64,000 nucleotides of DNA, from assembly GCA_965207995.1 (NCBI GenBank), contig OZ242299.1:372001-436000 (forward strand), read 5' to 3'. Made by a program: the position numbers and the translations under genes. The notes below the pieces were generated by a model. That model searched no databases. It was not told the DNA's origin and was given only the letters and a program-made list of their open reading frames with translations. The DNA is from DAOUKH01 sp965207995. GTDB taxonomy: Bacteria > Chloroflexota > Dehalococcoidia > SHYB01. This document shows positions 44,402 to 54,290 of the stretch, one piece after another (position 1 is the stretch's first letter; every line of letters begins with the position of its first letter).

Positions 44402-45132
44402 CCAGCCGAGCCGCCGACACCGCCCGCTTCTACGAGCTGCTCGACCGCCTCGAATCGCGTGTCGGTGGCGCCCGCGTCCTAGTCAACTGCAACGGCAAGA
44501 TGAACTGGCCGCGGCGGGGCGTCTACTTCTTTTTCGAAGACGGCGAGGCTCACTCCCGCCCGGGAAGCGGACGCAGGGTCGTCCGAATCGGGACGCATGC
44601 ATTGACAGAAGGTTCCCGGTCGACTCTCTGGAACCGGCTGTCGCAGCACCGTGGATCGGCGCGATCCCGCAGCGGCAATCACCGTGGGTCGATCTTCCGG
44701 TTGTTGATCGGCGCTGCACTCGCCGAGCGGGGAGACCTTCCCCGGCCGGCGTCCTGGGGGATCGCCTCCGACCTCGGCGCGGCGGCCCGACGGTTCGGCG
44801 TAGACCGGGCCACAGTCAAGCAGGAGGAGGCCGCTCTCGAGGTCTTGGTCAGCCGCACCATCGGTGCCATGCCGTTCCTGTGGCTGAACGTCAACGACGC
44901 GCCTGGTTCCGGCAGCGAGCGCACTTTCATCGAACGCAACACCATTGCCTTGCTTAGCAGCTACAACGAGCCGTCGCCCGACCCTCCTTCCCCGGACTGG
45001 CTCGGGCATCACAGCGACCGCGCACCCGTGCGCCGCTCCGGCCTGTGGAACAACCGCCACGTCGACGAGGGCTACGACCCCTCCTTCCTGGACGTGCTGG
45101 AGCAACGCATTACCGAGACCGAGCCCCCATAG
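44398..45132 (+). CDS. GIY-YIG-like protein, partner of DUF6884 gene
   Basis: 244 residues from ATG 44398 (ATGA overlap). It resembles a GIY-YIG nuclease fold: GVYFFFEDGE (41-50, GVY for GIY), VVRIGTHA (61-68, RIG for YIG), STLWNRLSQHRG with Arg80 and His85, and a possible catalytic Glu179 in FIERNTIALLSSYN. A helical Arg-rich insert separates the halves, and the C-terminus GLWNNRHVDEGYDPSFLDVL looks conserved. The nuclease assignment is from motif spacing only. Confidence 0.55.
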   Translation: MTSRAADTARFYELLDRLESRVGGARVLVNCNGKMNWPRRGVYFFFEDGEAHSRPGSGRRVVRIGTHALTEGSRSTLWNRLSQHRGSARSRSGNHRGSIFRLLIGAALAERGDLPRPASWGIASDLGAAARRFGVDRATVKQEEAALEVLVSRTIGAMPFLWLNVNDAPGSGSERTFIERNTIALLSSYNEPSPDPPSPDWLGHHSDRAPVRRSGLWNNRHVDEGYDPSFLDVLEQRITETEPP

Positions 45133-45146
45133 GTCGGGTGCTCCAA

Positions 45147-45175
45147 CTGAACACCGCCCCGGCACGGCGTATCAT
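45147..45175 (+). promoter_or_regulatory. Candidate promoter of CaiB 3, leaderless
   Basis: CTGAAC (45147-45152), 17-nt spacer, TATCAT (45170-45175). The ATG at 45174 lies inside the -10, so translation more likely starts at ATG 45183, 7 nt after it. Confidence 0.45.
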
Positions 45176-45182
45176 GTCCGCC

Positions 45183-46412
45183 ATGCCGCCCGCCCAGCCT
45201 CCCTCTGGCCTCCTTTCCGGCGTGCGCGTCGTCGAGTACGGGCGGAACATCACCGCGCCGTTCGCGGGGAAGATGCTCGCCGACCTCGGCGCGGAGGTGA
45301 TCAAAGTCGAGTCGCCGGAGGGGGACCCGGCCCGCTCGCTCGGCCCGTTCCAGGGCGACGTGCCGGACCCCGAGGCCGCCGCCCAGTTCATCTACCTCAA
45401 CGGCAACAAGCGCGGCGTCACCCTTGACCTCGACCGGCCGTCGGGCCGCTCGCTGCTCCACGACCTGCTGCGCAGCGCCGACGTCTTCCTCGAAAACGCG
45501 GAGCCCGGCGAGATGGAGGCGCGGGGCCTCAGCTACTCTCTGCTCGCGCCGGCCCACCCACGGCTCATCGTCACGTCGGTGCGACCCTTCGGGCTTACCG
45601 GGCCATACCGCGATTTGCTCGGCTCCGACCTGATCACCTGGCACGCTTCGGCGCTGGGGCACCGGTACCTCGGCGAGCCCGACCGCGAGCCGTTGCGCAG
45701 CGGCGGCTCCTTCGCCAGCTACTACGCCGCGGTTAACGCCGCCGCGGCGACGCTACTCGCTCTCCGCGCCCCCGCCGCGGCAGGGCGGGGGACGCAGGTC
45801 GACATCTCCGTCGCCGACGTGCTTGCGGTAGGCATTCTGGGCTACGGGCTGGTCGCCCTCTACCACGAGCGCGGTCTCTCCGCCCGGCGTCCTGGAAACA
45901 GTCAGAGGCTGGGCGTCCCCGCCGCCATGCTCCCCTGCCGCGACGGCTACGTCTTCATCTTCGCCTCGGAATCCTACATGTGGGACGGCCTGGTGAAGGC
46001 GATGGGCGACCCTGAATGGGCCCAGGCCGACATCTTCAAGGGCCACTACCGCGACCGCTCCCGCTACGGCCCAGAGGTCTACGGAATGATGCAGGAGTGG
46101 CTCGACGCGACGGGGAAGGAGGAGATCTTCCAACGCTGTCAGGAGAACCGCGTCCCCTCGACCGCGGTCTACGACATGGCCGAGGTGCTCGACAACGCCC
46201 ACCTTGCCGAGCGCGGCTTCTTCGTGACCACGTCGCATCCGGTCACCGGCCCGGTGCGCCAGCCGGGCGCGCCGTACAAGCTCGGTGCTGCGCCGTGGGG
46301 GTTGCGGCGGCCCGCGCCGCGACTCGGCGAGCACAACGACGAGGTCCTGCGCGGGGGGCTCGGACTTGGGCAGACCGCCCTGACCGATCTCCGGCGCGCG
46401 GGCGTCGTCTAG
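45183..46412 (+). CDS. CaiB/BaiF family CoA-transferase 3 (catalytic Asp not evident)
   Basis: 409 residues from ATG 45183. Family landmarks are VVEYGRNITAPFAGKMLADL, VIKVESPEGDPARSL, YLNGNKRGVTLDL, TSVRPFGLTGPY and RGTQVDISVADV. At the position of the catalytic aspartate (D in paralogues 1, 2 and 4) this protein has GGSFASYYAAV, with no Asp or Glu in the immediate segment. It may be inactive, use another residue, or be mis-aligned by me. Confidence 0.88.
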   Translation: MPPAQPPSGLLSGVRVVEYGRNITAPFAGKMLADLGAEVIKVESPEGDPARSLGPFQGDVPDPEAAAQFIYLNGNKRGVTLDLDRPSGRSLLHDLLRSADVFLENAEPGEMEARGLSYSLLAPAHPRLIVTSVRPFGLTGPYRDLLGSDLITWHASALGHRYLGEPDREPLRSGGSFASYYAAVNAAAATLLALRAPAAAGRGTQVDISVADVLAVGILGYGLVALYHERGLSARRPGNSQRLGVPAAMLPCRDGYVFIFASESYMWDGLVKAMGDPEWAQADIFKGHYRDRSRYGPEVYGMMQEWLDATGKEEIFQRCQENRVPSTAVYDMAEVLDNAHLAERGFFVTTSHPVTGPVRQPGAPYKLGAAPWGLRRPAPRLGEHNDEVLRGGLGLGQTALTDLRRAGVV

Positions 46413-46442
46413 GCCGCGCCAACCTTGTGGGATACTAGTCTC

Positions 46443-47174
46443 ATGCAAGAAAAGCTACCGGGCGAGATCGAAGGTTGGACCGAGGCAGACTCGCAGCTCT
46501 TCCTCGATCACGGCATCCGGTACACCCCCCATCGGCGGGTGATGATCGAGGCGCTTCGCGACCTCATACCCAGCGACGGCGGCAGGCCCCGCCACGTCGT
46601 CGAGCTTGGCGCAGGCGGTGGAACGCTCGCCCAGGCCGTGCTCGACCGCTTTCCGGAGTGCTCATACACCGCGCTCGACGGCTCGGACACGATGCTGGAG
46701 AAGCTGCGCGGCGCCCTTGACGGCTACGGCGACCGGGCCTCGGCGCGGTGGTTCAAGCTGGAAGAGAAGCGGTAGCGGCGCGAGCTGCCCTCGTCACTCG
46801 ACGCCGTCCTCGCCTCCCTCGTCCTGCACCACCTCACGGCGGACGGCAAGCGCGAGCTTTTCCGAGATGTCGCCATGCGCCTGGAAGCCGGCGGCGCGCT
46901 GCTCATCTGCGACATCGTCGAGCCCGCCAACGACCGCGCCCGGGCCGTCTACGCCGACCAGTGGAACGAGACCATCCTGGAGCAGACCGGTCAGGAGGGC
47001 CTGCGCTTCTTCCGCAATTCCAAGTGGAACTACTACGAGCTCGGCGCCATCGACCCCTACGACAAGCCCTCACCGCTCGCCGCTCAGCTTCGGTGGCTGG
47101 AAGATGCGGGCTTCCGTCAGGTCGACTGCTTCTGGATGCACGCGGGTCACGCCATCTACGGCGGCTACAAGTGA
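46443..47174 (+). pseudogene. Class I SAM-dependent methyltransferase interrupted by in-frame UAG
   Basis: From ATG 46443 (GATACT ends 6 nt upstream) the frame gives 110 codons including motif I VVELGAGGGTLAQAV and YTALDGSD. A TAG at 46773-46775 follows RWFKLEEKR. The same frame then continues uninterrupted for 132 codons with proper methyltransferase content: DAVLASLVLHHLTADGKREL, GGALLICDIVEPAND, YELGAIDPYDKP, and a natural stop at 47172. A single base change (TGG to TAG) explains the gap. Sequencing error, recent pseudogene or suppression are possible. The stop overlaps the next start (GTGA). Confidence 0.8.
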
Positions 47175-47746
47175 AGCGTGACTTCACCATCGCGGACTTT
47201 CCCGCCGACGACGAAGGTCTCGTCCGCGAGGCTGCCGCCATGCTCGTCCGCGAATTCGCCGAGCATTGGCCGAAGGCGTGGCCCACCATCGGCCCCGCAA
47301 TCGATGACGTGCGGGAGGTGCTCGGCGCCGGCCGCATCTGCCGCGCCGCCCTGTCTGATGAGACCGGCCATCTCGTCGGCTGGATCGCCGGCACCCCCAC
47401 CTACGACGGCCATGTCTGGGAGCTCCACCCCCTTGTCGTCTCCAGCGAATGGCGTGGTGGGGGAATCGGCGCGGCGCTCGTCGAAGACCTCGCCCGCTTG
47501 GCGCGGAAGCGGGGCGGCCTGACTCTCTGGGTCGGCAGCGACGACGAGGACGACATGACCTCGCTCGCCGGCGTCGACCTCTACGACGATCTGTTCGAAC
47601 GCCTGCAACGCATCCGCAACCTGAAGGGCCACCCCTACGAGTTCTACCAGAAGCTCGGCTTCAGCATCGTCGGCGCCATCCCCGATGCCAACGGCTACGG
47701 CAAGCCCGACATCCTTCTGGCCAAGCGTCTGAGCGGCGGCCCATGA
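47171..47746 (+). CDS. GNAT acetyltransferase, aminoglycoside 6'-N-acetyltransferase-like
   Basis: 191 residues from GTG 47171, overlapping the methyltransferase stop. GNAT fold with acetyl-CoA loop WRGGGIGAALVEDLARLARK. The surrounding signature is that of AAC(6')-I-type enzymes: AAAMLVREFAEHWPKAWPT near the N-terminus, VWELHPLVVSSEWRG, LWVGSDDEDDMTSLAGVDLY, and HPYEFYQKLGFSIVGAIPDA followed by NGYGKPDILLAKR. This could be an ancestral chromosomal AAC(6') or an acetyltransferase for another amine. Its stop overlaps CaiB 4 (ATGA). Confidence 0.85.
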   Translation: MKRDFTIADFPADDEGLVREAAAMLVREFAEHWPKAWPTIGPAIDDVREVLGAGRICRAALSDETGHLVGWIAGTPTYDGHVWELHPLVVSSEWRGGGIGAALVEDLARLARKRGGLTLWVGSDDEDDMTSLAGVDLYDDLFERLQRIRNLKGHPYEFYQKLGFSIVGAIPDANGYGKPDILLAKRLSGGP

Positions 47747-48963
47747 CAGAGCGCCGCGCCACGACGCAGCCGCTCGCCGGGGTGCGCGTCGTCAACCTGG
47801 GCTGGATCTGGGCCGCGCCGGCCCTTGCCGGGGCGATGGCCGACATGGGCGCCGACGTCATCAAGGTCGAGACGGGGCGCCGCGTCGATAACACCCGCCG
47901 CAGCGGCGCGCTCTACAAGGACGTGCCGCTCCTTAATCACTCTTCGCTGACGCTGCTGCGGGGGCAGCGCAGCGTCACGCTCGACCTCGCCAAGCCGGAG
48001 AGCCGCGGCGTCGCCCTGGAGATCATTGCCGCCTCCGACATCGTGGTGGAGAACTACCGGCCGGACACCGTCGCGCGCTGGGGCCTCGACTACGAATCGG
48101 TGCGCCGCGCCCGGCCCGACGTCATCATGCTCTCGCTCTCCGCCGGCGGGCAGACCGACCCGCTGAGCAAGATCACCACCTTCGGCTCCACGCTCTCCTG
48201 CCTCACAGGGCTCGACAGCATCCAGGGCTACTTCCAAGACGAGCCCCAGGCCTTCGGCACCGCGCACATCGACCCGCTGAACGCCTACTTCGGGCTCACC
48301 GCGGCGCTCTCCGCCCTCCGCTACCGCGAGCGCACGGGCCGGGGGCAGTACATCGACCTCGGCCAGTGGGAAGCCACCACGACTCTGTTCGGCGCGCCGA
48401 TGCTCGACTACCAGTGGAACGGCCGCGTGCAAGGAACAATGGGCAACCGCGACGTGGCGATGGCCCCCCACGGCGTCTACCCGGCGCGGGGCGAGGACGC
48501 TTGGATCGCCGTCGCGGTCGAGAACGAGTCGCAGTGGCGCGCCTTTCGGGACGCGCTCGGCGACCCCGCATGGGCTCGCGAGCCCCGTTTCGCCGACATG
48601 TACCGCCGGCTGCGCAACCAGGACGCCCTCGACGCCCGCATCGCGGGGTGGACCCGGCACCGTGACGCCCGTGAGACGGCGATGATGCTACAAGGCTCCG
48701 GAGTCCCCGCCTTCCCCGTGCTGAGCGACGCTGAGGCCTTCGACGATCCGCACTACACCGCCCGTGGCGGCTGGGTCGAGGTCGACCACCCCTTCGGCAA
48801 GATGATGCTCAACGGCATCCCCTGGAAGGTCGACGGCGCGCCGGGCGAGGTCCGCAAAGCGGCCCCGCTCCTCGGCGAGCACAACTACGACGTCTTCCGC
48901 GAGCTGCTCGGCATGTCCGCCGGGGAGACGGCGCGCCTGGAAGCGGCGGGTGCCATCGCCTAA
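47743..48963 (+). CDS. CaiB/BaiF family CoA-transferase 4
   Basis: 406 residues from ATG 47743 (4-nt overlap). Landmarks are GVRVVNLGWIWAAPALAGAM, VIKVETGRRVDNTRR, RGQRSVTLDLAKPESR, ENYRPDTVARWGLDYESV, SLSAGGQTDP and RGQYIDLGQWEA. The predicted catalytic aspartate is Asp177 in AHIDPLNAYFG. Last gene of the rightward cluster. Confidence 0.92.
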   Translation: MTERRATTQPLAGVRVVNLGWIWAAPALAGAMADMGADVIKVETGRRVDNTRRSGALYKDVPLLNHSSLTLLRGQRSVTLDLAKPESRGVALEIIAASDIVVENYRPDTVARWGLDYESVRRARPDVIMLSLSAGGQTDPLSKITTFGSTLSCLTGLDSIQGYFQDEPQAFGTAHIDPLNAYFGLTAALSALRYRERTGRGQYIDLGQWEATTTLFGAPMLDYQWNGRVQGTMGNRDVAMAPHGVYPARGEDAWIAVAVENESQWRAFRDALGDPAWAREPRFADMYRRLRNQDALDARIAGWTRHRDARETAMMLQGSGVPAFPVLSDAEAFDDPHYTARGGWVEVDHPFGKMMLNGIPWKVDGAPGEVRKAAPLLGEHNYDVFRELLGMSAGETARLEAAGAIA

Positions 48964-48995
48964 CGTGCGGCACGGTCGAACCTGACAAGCACCAA

Positions 48996-49025
48996 TTGCG
49001 AGGCAAGTCCGGCGCTCGGTATACT
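48996..49025 (+). promoter_or_regulatory. Promoter before a 33-codon ORF, leaderless
   Basis: TTGCGA (48996-49001), 18-nt spacer, TATACT (49020-49025), then 9 nt to ATG 49035. Confidence 0.5.
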
Positions 49026-49034
49026 CAGCACACC

Positions 49035-49136
49035 ATGGCAGACCAACCAAAGCCCCGCCCAAAGCCCGTCCCGACGCTGCCGCCGCCGACTCGCATCAGG
49101 GTGCCCGACCTCAAGGACTTGAAGGCGAAGAAGTAG
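49035..49136 (+). CDS. Putative microprotein, Pro/Lys-rich
   Basis: 33 codons: MADQPKPRPKPVPTLPPPTR then IRVPDLKDLKAKK. Very basic and proline-rich, with no family. It is supported only by the well-placed promoter directly upstream and an intact short frame. It converges with the membrane-protein gene on the other strand. Confidence 0.4.
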   Translation: MADQPKPRPKPVPTLPPPTRIRVPDLKDLKAKK

Positions 49137-49143
49137 GGCCCGC

Positions 49144-49593
49144 CTACAGCGCAAGCAAGGCTGAGAGCACGATGCTCAGCGCTTGCGGCCCCGCCAGATA
49201 CGGCAGCTTCCGCACCGCGGCGGCCTTTGCCGCCAGACCCCGCTCGTTCCGCTTGTAGGCCTCTTCCATGTGGATCAAGACTTCCGTCTTGAACCGGTCC
49301 GGCTCTACGTCCCAGTAGAACTCACGTATCGTCTCCGGGCGGTCCAGCGTCTCGTAACCCCTGATGCCAAGCGCCCTGACGGCTAACACAACCAAGATGA
49401 CGTAGAGGGCCATCGCGACGATCGACAAAGCCAGGGCCGGTAGGGGCACGGATTCGCTCTGAGAGAAAGGCAGCGATATGCCCACGCCAAGCACGAGCGT
49501 AGCGATACTGAAGAACGCCGCCGCCTTTGTATCGAACGCATCGGCCGCCCGGCTCTGGTCGTAGAGCACGTCCTTCACCCAGTCGAACGCCAA
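49144..49593 (-). CDS. Small membrane protein of unknown function, SLATT/Pycsar-TM-like topology
   Basis: 149 residues. The N-terminal amphipathic DQSRAADAFDTKAAAFFSIA runs into a first membrane helix, a second helix follows (LALSIVAMALYVILVVLAV), then a long cytosolic helical stretch (DRPETIREFYWDVEPDRFKT) and a final hydrophobic C-terminal segment. This layout (xR..xD.KAxxLL before the first helix) is like SLATT or Pycsar-effector membrane modules, but no nucleotide-sensing partner is adjacent. The family remains uncertain. Confidence 0.6.
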   Translation of the reverse strand: MAFDWVKDVLYDQSRAADAFDTKAAAFFSIATLVLGVGISLPFSQSESVPLPALALSIVAMALYVILVVLAVRALGIRGYETLDRPETIREFYWDVEPDRFKTEVLIHMEEAYKRNERGLAAKAAAVRKLPYLAGPQALSIVLSALLAL

Positions 49594-49715
49594 GTCAAGG
49601 CTCGGCGGCGGCCCCTCGTTCTGCTGTTCCAGTGTTCGCCTCCACGCTAAGCAGCGGCGCGAAGACTATCGAGGCCGCGGCGGCACGCGCAAGGACGGCG
49701 TGTCGCGGCCCCGCG

Positions 49716-50207
49716 CTATGGGAAGCGGAAGCGAGTGGCCGTCTTCGGAAAGTCGGTCTCGCGCCAGGCTAGGACGACCTTCGGGCTGAGGCGGAAACCG
49801 ACGGCGCCCTCCATGCCCTCGGGACGGAAGTCGTACTTCTGCTCATAGGCGTCGGCGTAGCGCTCGCGGAGGTCATCGCCGTTCATCGGCGTGGCCACGC
49901 CCTCGACGATCACCACGTCGTCGCCGCTTTCGAGGTGCACCGCCGCCCAGGGCTCACGGGCGAGGTTGAGCGCCTTCACCGCGTTCACGTCGGCGTCGAA
50001 CATGACGGCGTCGTCGAGCCACAGGCCCCACACGGGCGTGACGTGGGGCCGTCCGTCGGCCCGCGTGGTGGCGACCCAGTAGTTGCGCGCCGCGGCCAGC
50101 CGGTCGGCGACGTCTCTCCACTCGACCATGCCGCCGGCCTCCGCCGGCTCGATGCCGTAGACCGGCGGCATCTGGGGGCGGTCTCGCAACGGTTCTGAGG
50201 CAGGCAT
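49716..50207 (-). CDS. Pyridoxamine 5'-phosphate oxidase-fold (flavin/F420-binding) family protein
   Basis: 163 residues from ATG 50207 (AGGGAG 6-7 nt upstream). Split-barrel fold signature: WVATTRADGRPHVTPVWGLW, DDAVMFDADVNAVKALNLAR, AAVHLESGDDVVIVEGVATP and a C-terminal FRLSPKVVLAWRETDFPKTA then TRFRF. Such proteins bind FMN, F420 or heme; the exact cofactor cannot be told from here. Monocistronic, divergent from the 23S unit. Confidence 0.88.
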   Translation of the reverse strand: MPASEPLRDRPQMPPVYGIEPAEAGGMVEWRDVADRLAAARNYWVATTRADGRPHVTPVWGLWLDDAVMFDADVNAVKALNLAREPWAAVHLESGDDVVIVEGVATPMNGDDLRERYADAYEQKYDFRPEGMEGAVGFRLSPKVVLAWRETDFPKTATRFRFP

Positions 50208-50323
50208 CGCATCTCCCTTGGCGGCGGCATCCGCAGGTATCGCGCCTATCATAGCCCGCCGGCACCCGCTCCCGGCGGCATCCCAAGCCTGTCCACTTCA
50301 GGTAGAAGGCCGCTCGGGGCCGG

Positions 50324-50352
50324 TTGACACCGGAGGGACCGCTCCCTATACT
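50324..50352 (+). promoter_or_regulatory. Near-consensus promoter of the 23S rRNA unit
   Basis: Perfect TTGACA (50324-50329), 17-nt spacer, TATACT (50347-50352); transcription should start near 50359. It is the best promoter in the window, and no 16S gene lies between it and the 23S. Confidence 0.8.
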
Positions 50353-50693
50353 GAGTAGTTGCACTATTCGTCGAAGCGCCCCTCTGGAGGGAGCGCATCG
50401 AGGGGAAGGCATTTGACCCACACCACCTAACACTTCGGCCCAGATGTTGCTGAGCGCATCGGCTCGGTGGAACATCGAGCCGATTTTTTTCGCCCCGAAG
50501 CGGCCATGCCGGGGCAACACACGACAGAGAGCCGGCCATCCTCGGCGGTTCCGGAGCCACGCTCCGAGGCCGCCGAGGGCGTCCGTCTCGGCGGAGTCCG
50601 GGCCTTCGAAGCAGCTGCTTCGAAGGCGCGCACGTTAACAACCGAAGAGAAATTACTTCTGAACGTCGAAGCTTCTCGTCGTGCCTTAATGTA
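50353..50693 (+). promoter_or_regulatory. Structured pre-23S leader with attenuator and processing stem
   Basis: About 335 nt. It contains an intrinsic-terminator-like hairpin (50458-50490), a CCTCGGCGG...CCGCCGAGG double stem (about 50539-50579), a perfect CCTTCGAAGCAG/CTGCTTCGAAGG palindrome (about 50608-50631), and, at 50669-50699, a segment complementary to 53672-53705 beyond the 23S 3' end (for example CTTCTC-xx-CGTG-x-CTTAATG-x-AGGTC), which is the expected RNase III processing stem. Confidence 0.7.
50458..50490 (+). terminator. Intrinsic terminator/attenuator in the 23S leader
   Basis: ATCGGCTCG stem, 9-nt loop, CGAGCCGAT, followed by seven T residues. From the promoter at 50324 it would release a roughly 130-nt RNA unless antitermination occurs. 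Confidence 0.7.
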
Positions 50694-53679
<2,986 letters not shown>

Positions 53680-53745
53680 TGCATTAAGTCACGCTGAGAA
53701 GCATCCGTTCCGTCGTACTTTTCTCTTCGGTAGCCGCCCACCCGA

Positions 53746-53820
53746 CGCGGGGTGGAGCAGTGGCAGCTCGTCGGGCTCATAACCCGAAGGTCGCAGGTTC
53801 GAGTCCTGCCCCCGCTACCA
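53746..53820 (+). tRNA. Initiator tRNA-fMet (CAU)
   Basis: 75 nt with encoded CCA. The anticodon loop CTCATAA is flanked by three G:C pairs (GGG/CCC), and the first pair of the acceptor stem is mismatched (C1 opposite U72), both initiator hallmarks. T arm GGTTCGAGTCC. Located 66 nt after the 23S and before a shared terminator, so it is probably cut from the same precursor. Confidence 0.95.
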
Positions 53821-53833
53821 ACCATGCCCAACC

Positions 53834-53867
53834 AAGGCCCGAGGTCCATACCTCGGGCCTTTCCTTT
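53834..53867 (+). terminator. Terminator of the 23S-tRNA-fMet unit
   Basis: AAGGCCCGAGGT, CCAT loop, ACCTCGGGCCTT, then TCCTTT. Its T-rich tail supplies the 8-bp sequence duplicated by the adjacent transposon. Confidence 0.88.
53860..53867 (+). repeat. Target-site duplication, left copy
   Basis: TTTCCTTT immediately before the left inverted repeat; the identical octamer is at 56858-56865. Confidence 0.88.
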
Positions 53868-53890
53868 GGGAATTATATCTCTATGCACAC
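53868..53890 (+). repeat. Left terminal inverted repeat of the transposon
   Basis: Starts GGGAATTATATC and ends TGCACAC; pairs with 56835-56857. Confidence 0.9.
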
Positions 53891-53983
53891 CGACAGAGGC
53901 CGAATCCCTCGGAAATTCGGGGCAATCCGCTCGACAAAGGCAAGCCACCGGCGTAGCATAAGGAAGCCATCAGGGAGGGCGAT

Positions 53984-54235
53984 ATGACCACCATTGGGGA
54001 GAACGTCGGCAATGAGATCGCAGGCCACCTGCGAGAGATCAAGGGCCAGCAGGCCGCCCAAAATGACCGGCTGACCGACATCGGCACAGGCATCGAGACG
54101 CTTATCGCTGGACAGCAGGAGGCGAACGCCACCTTGGGGCGGATGGACACCACCTTGGGGCGGATGGACACCACCTTGGGGGAGATTGCGAATACCCTGA
54201 AGGAAATCCGCGAAAACACGGCCAAAAACGCTTGA
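53984..54235 (+). CDS. Small coiled-coil protein carried by the transposon
   Basis: 83 residues from ATG 53984 (GGGAGGG 5 nt upstream). Entirely helical with heptad character: LREIKGQQAAQNDRLTDIGT, LIAGQQEANATL, then the internal repeat GRMDTTLGRMDTTLGEIANT encoded by two exact 21-bp direct repeats. No known family; it could be an accessory protein of transposition. The transposase promoter starts at its last codons. Confidence 0.7.
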   Translation: MTTIGENVGNEIAGHLREIKGQQAAQNDRLTDIGTGIETLIAGQQEANATLGRMDTTLGRMDTTLGEIANTLKEIRENTAKNA

Positions 54236-54260
54236 CATTTCCGGCCCGTTGGTGTACACT
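54232..54260 (+). promoter_or_regulatory. Transposase promoter
   Basis: TTGACA (54232-54237), 17-nt spacer, TACACT (54255-54260), 30 nt before ATG 54291. Confidence 0.65.
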
Positions 54261-54290
54261 GACACCATAATACAACAGGGTTGGGGACAC

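Noticed and set aside
46773..46775. Pyrrolysine or other recoding at the methyltransferase UAG
   Set aside because: No pylS/pylT or suppressor tRNA in view and the protein family has no known recoded residue; a point mutation or error is simpler. Kept only as an open alternative in the finding.
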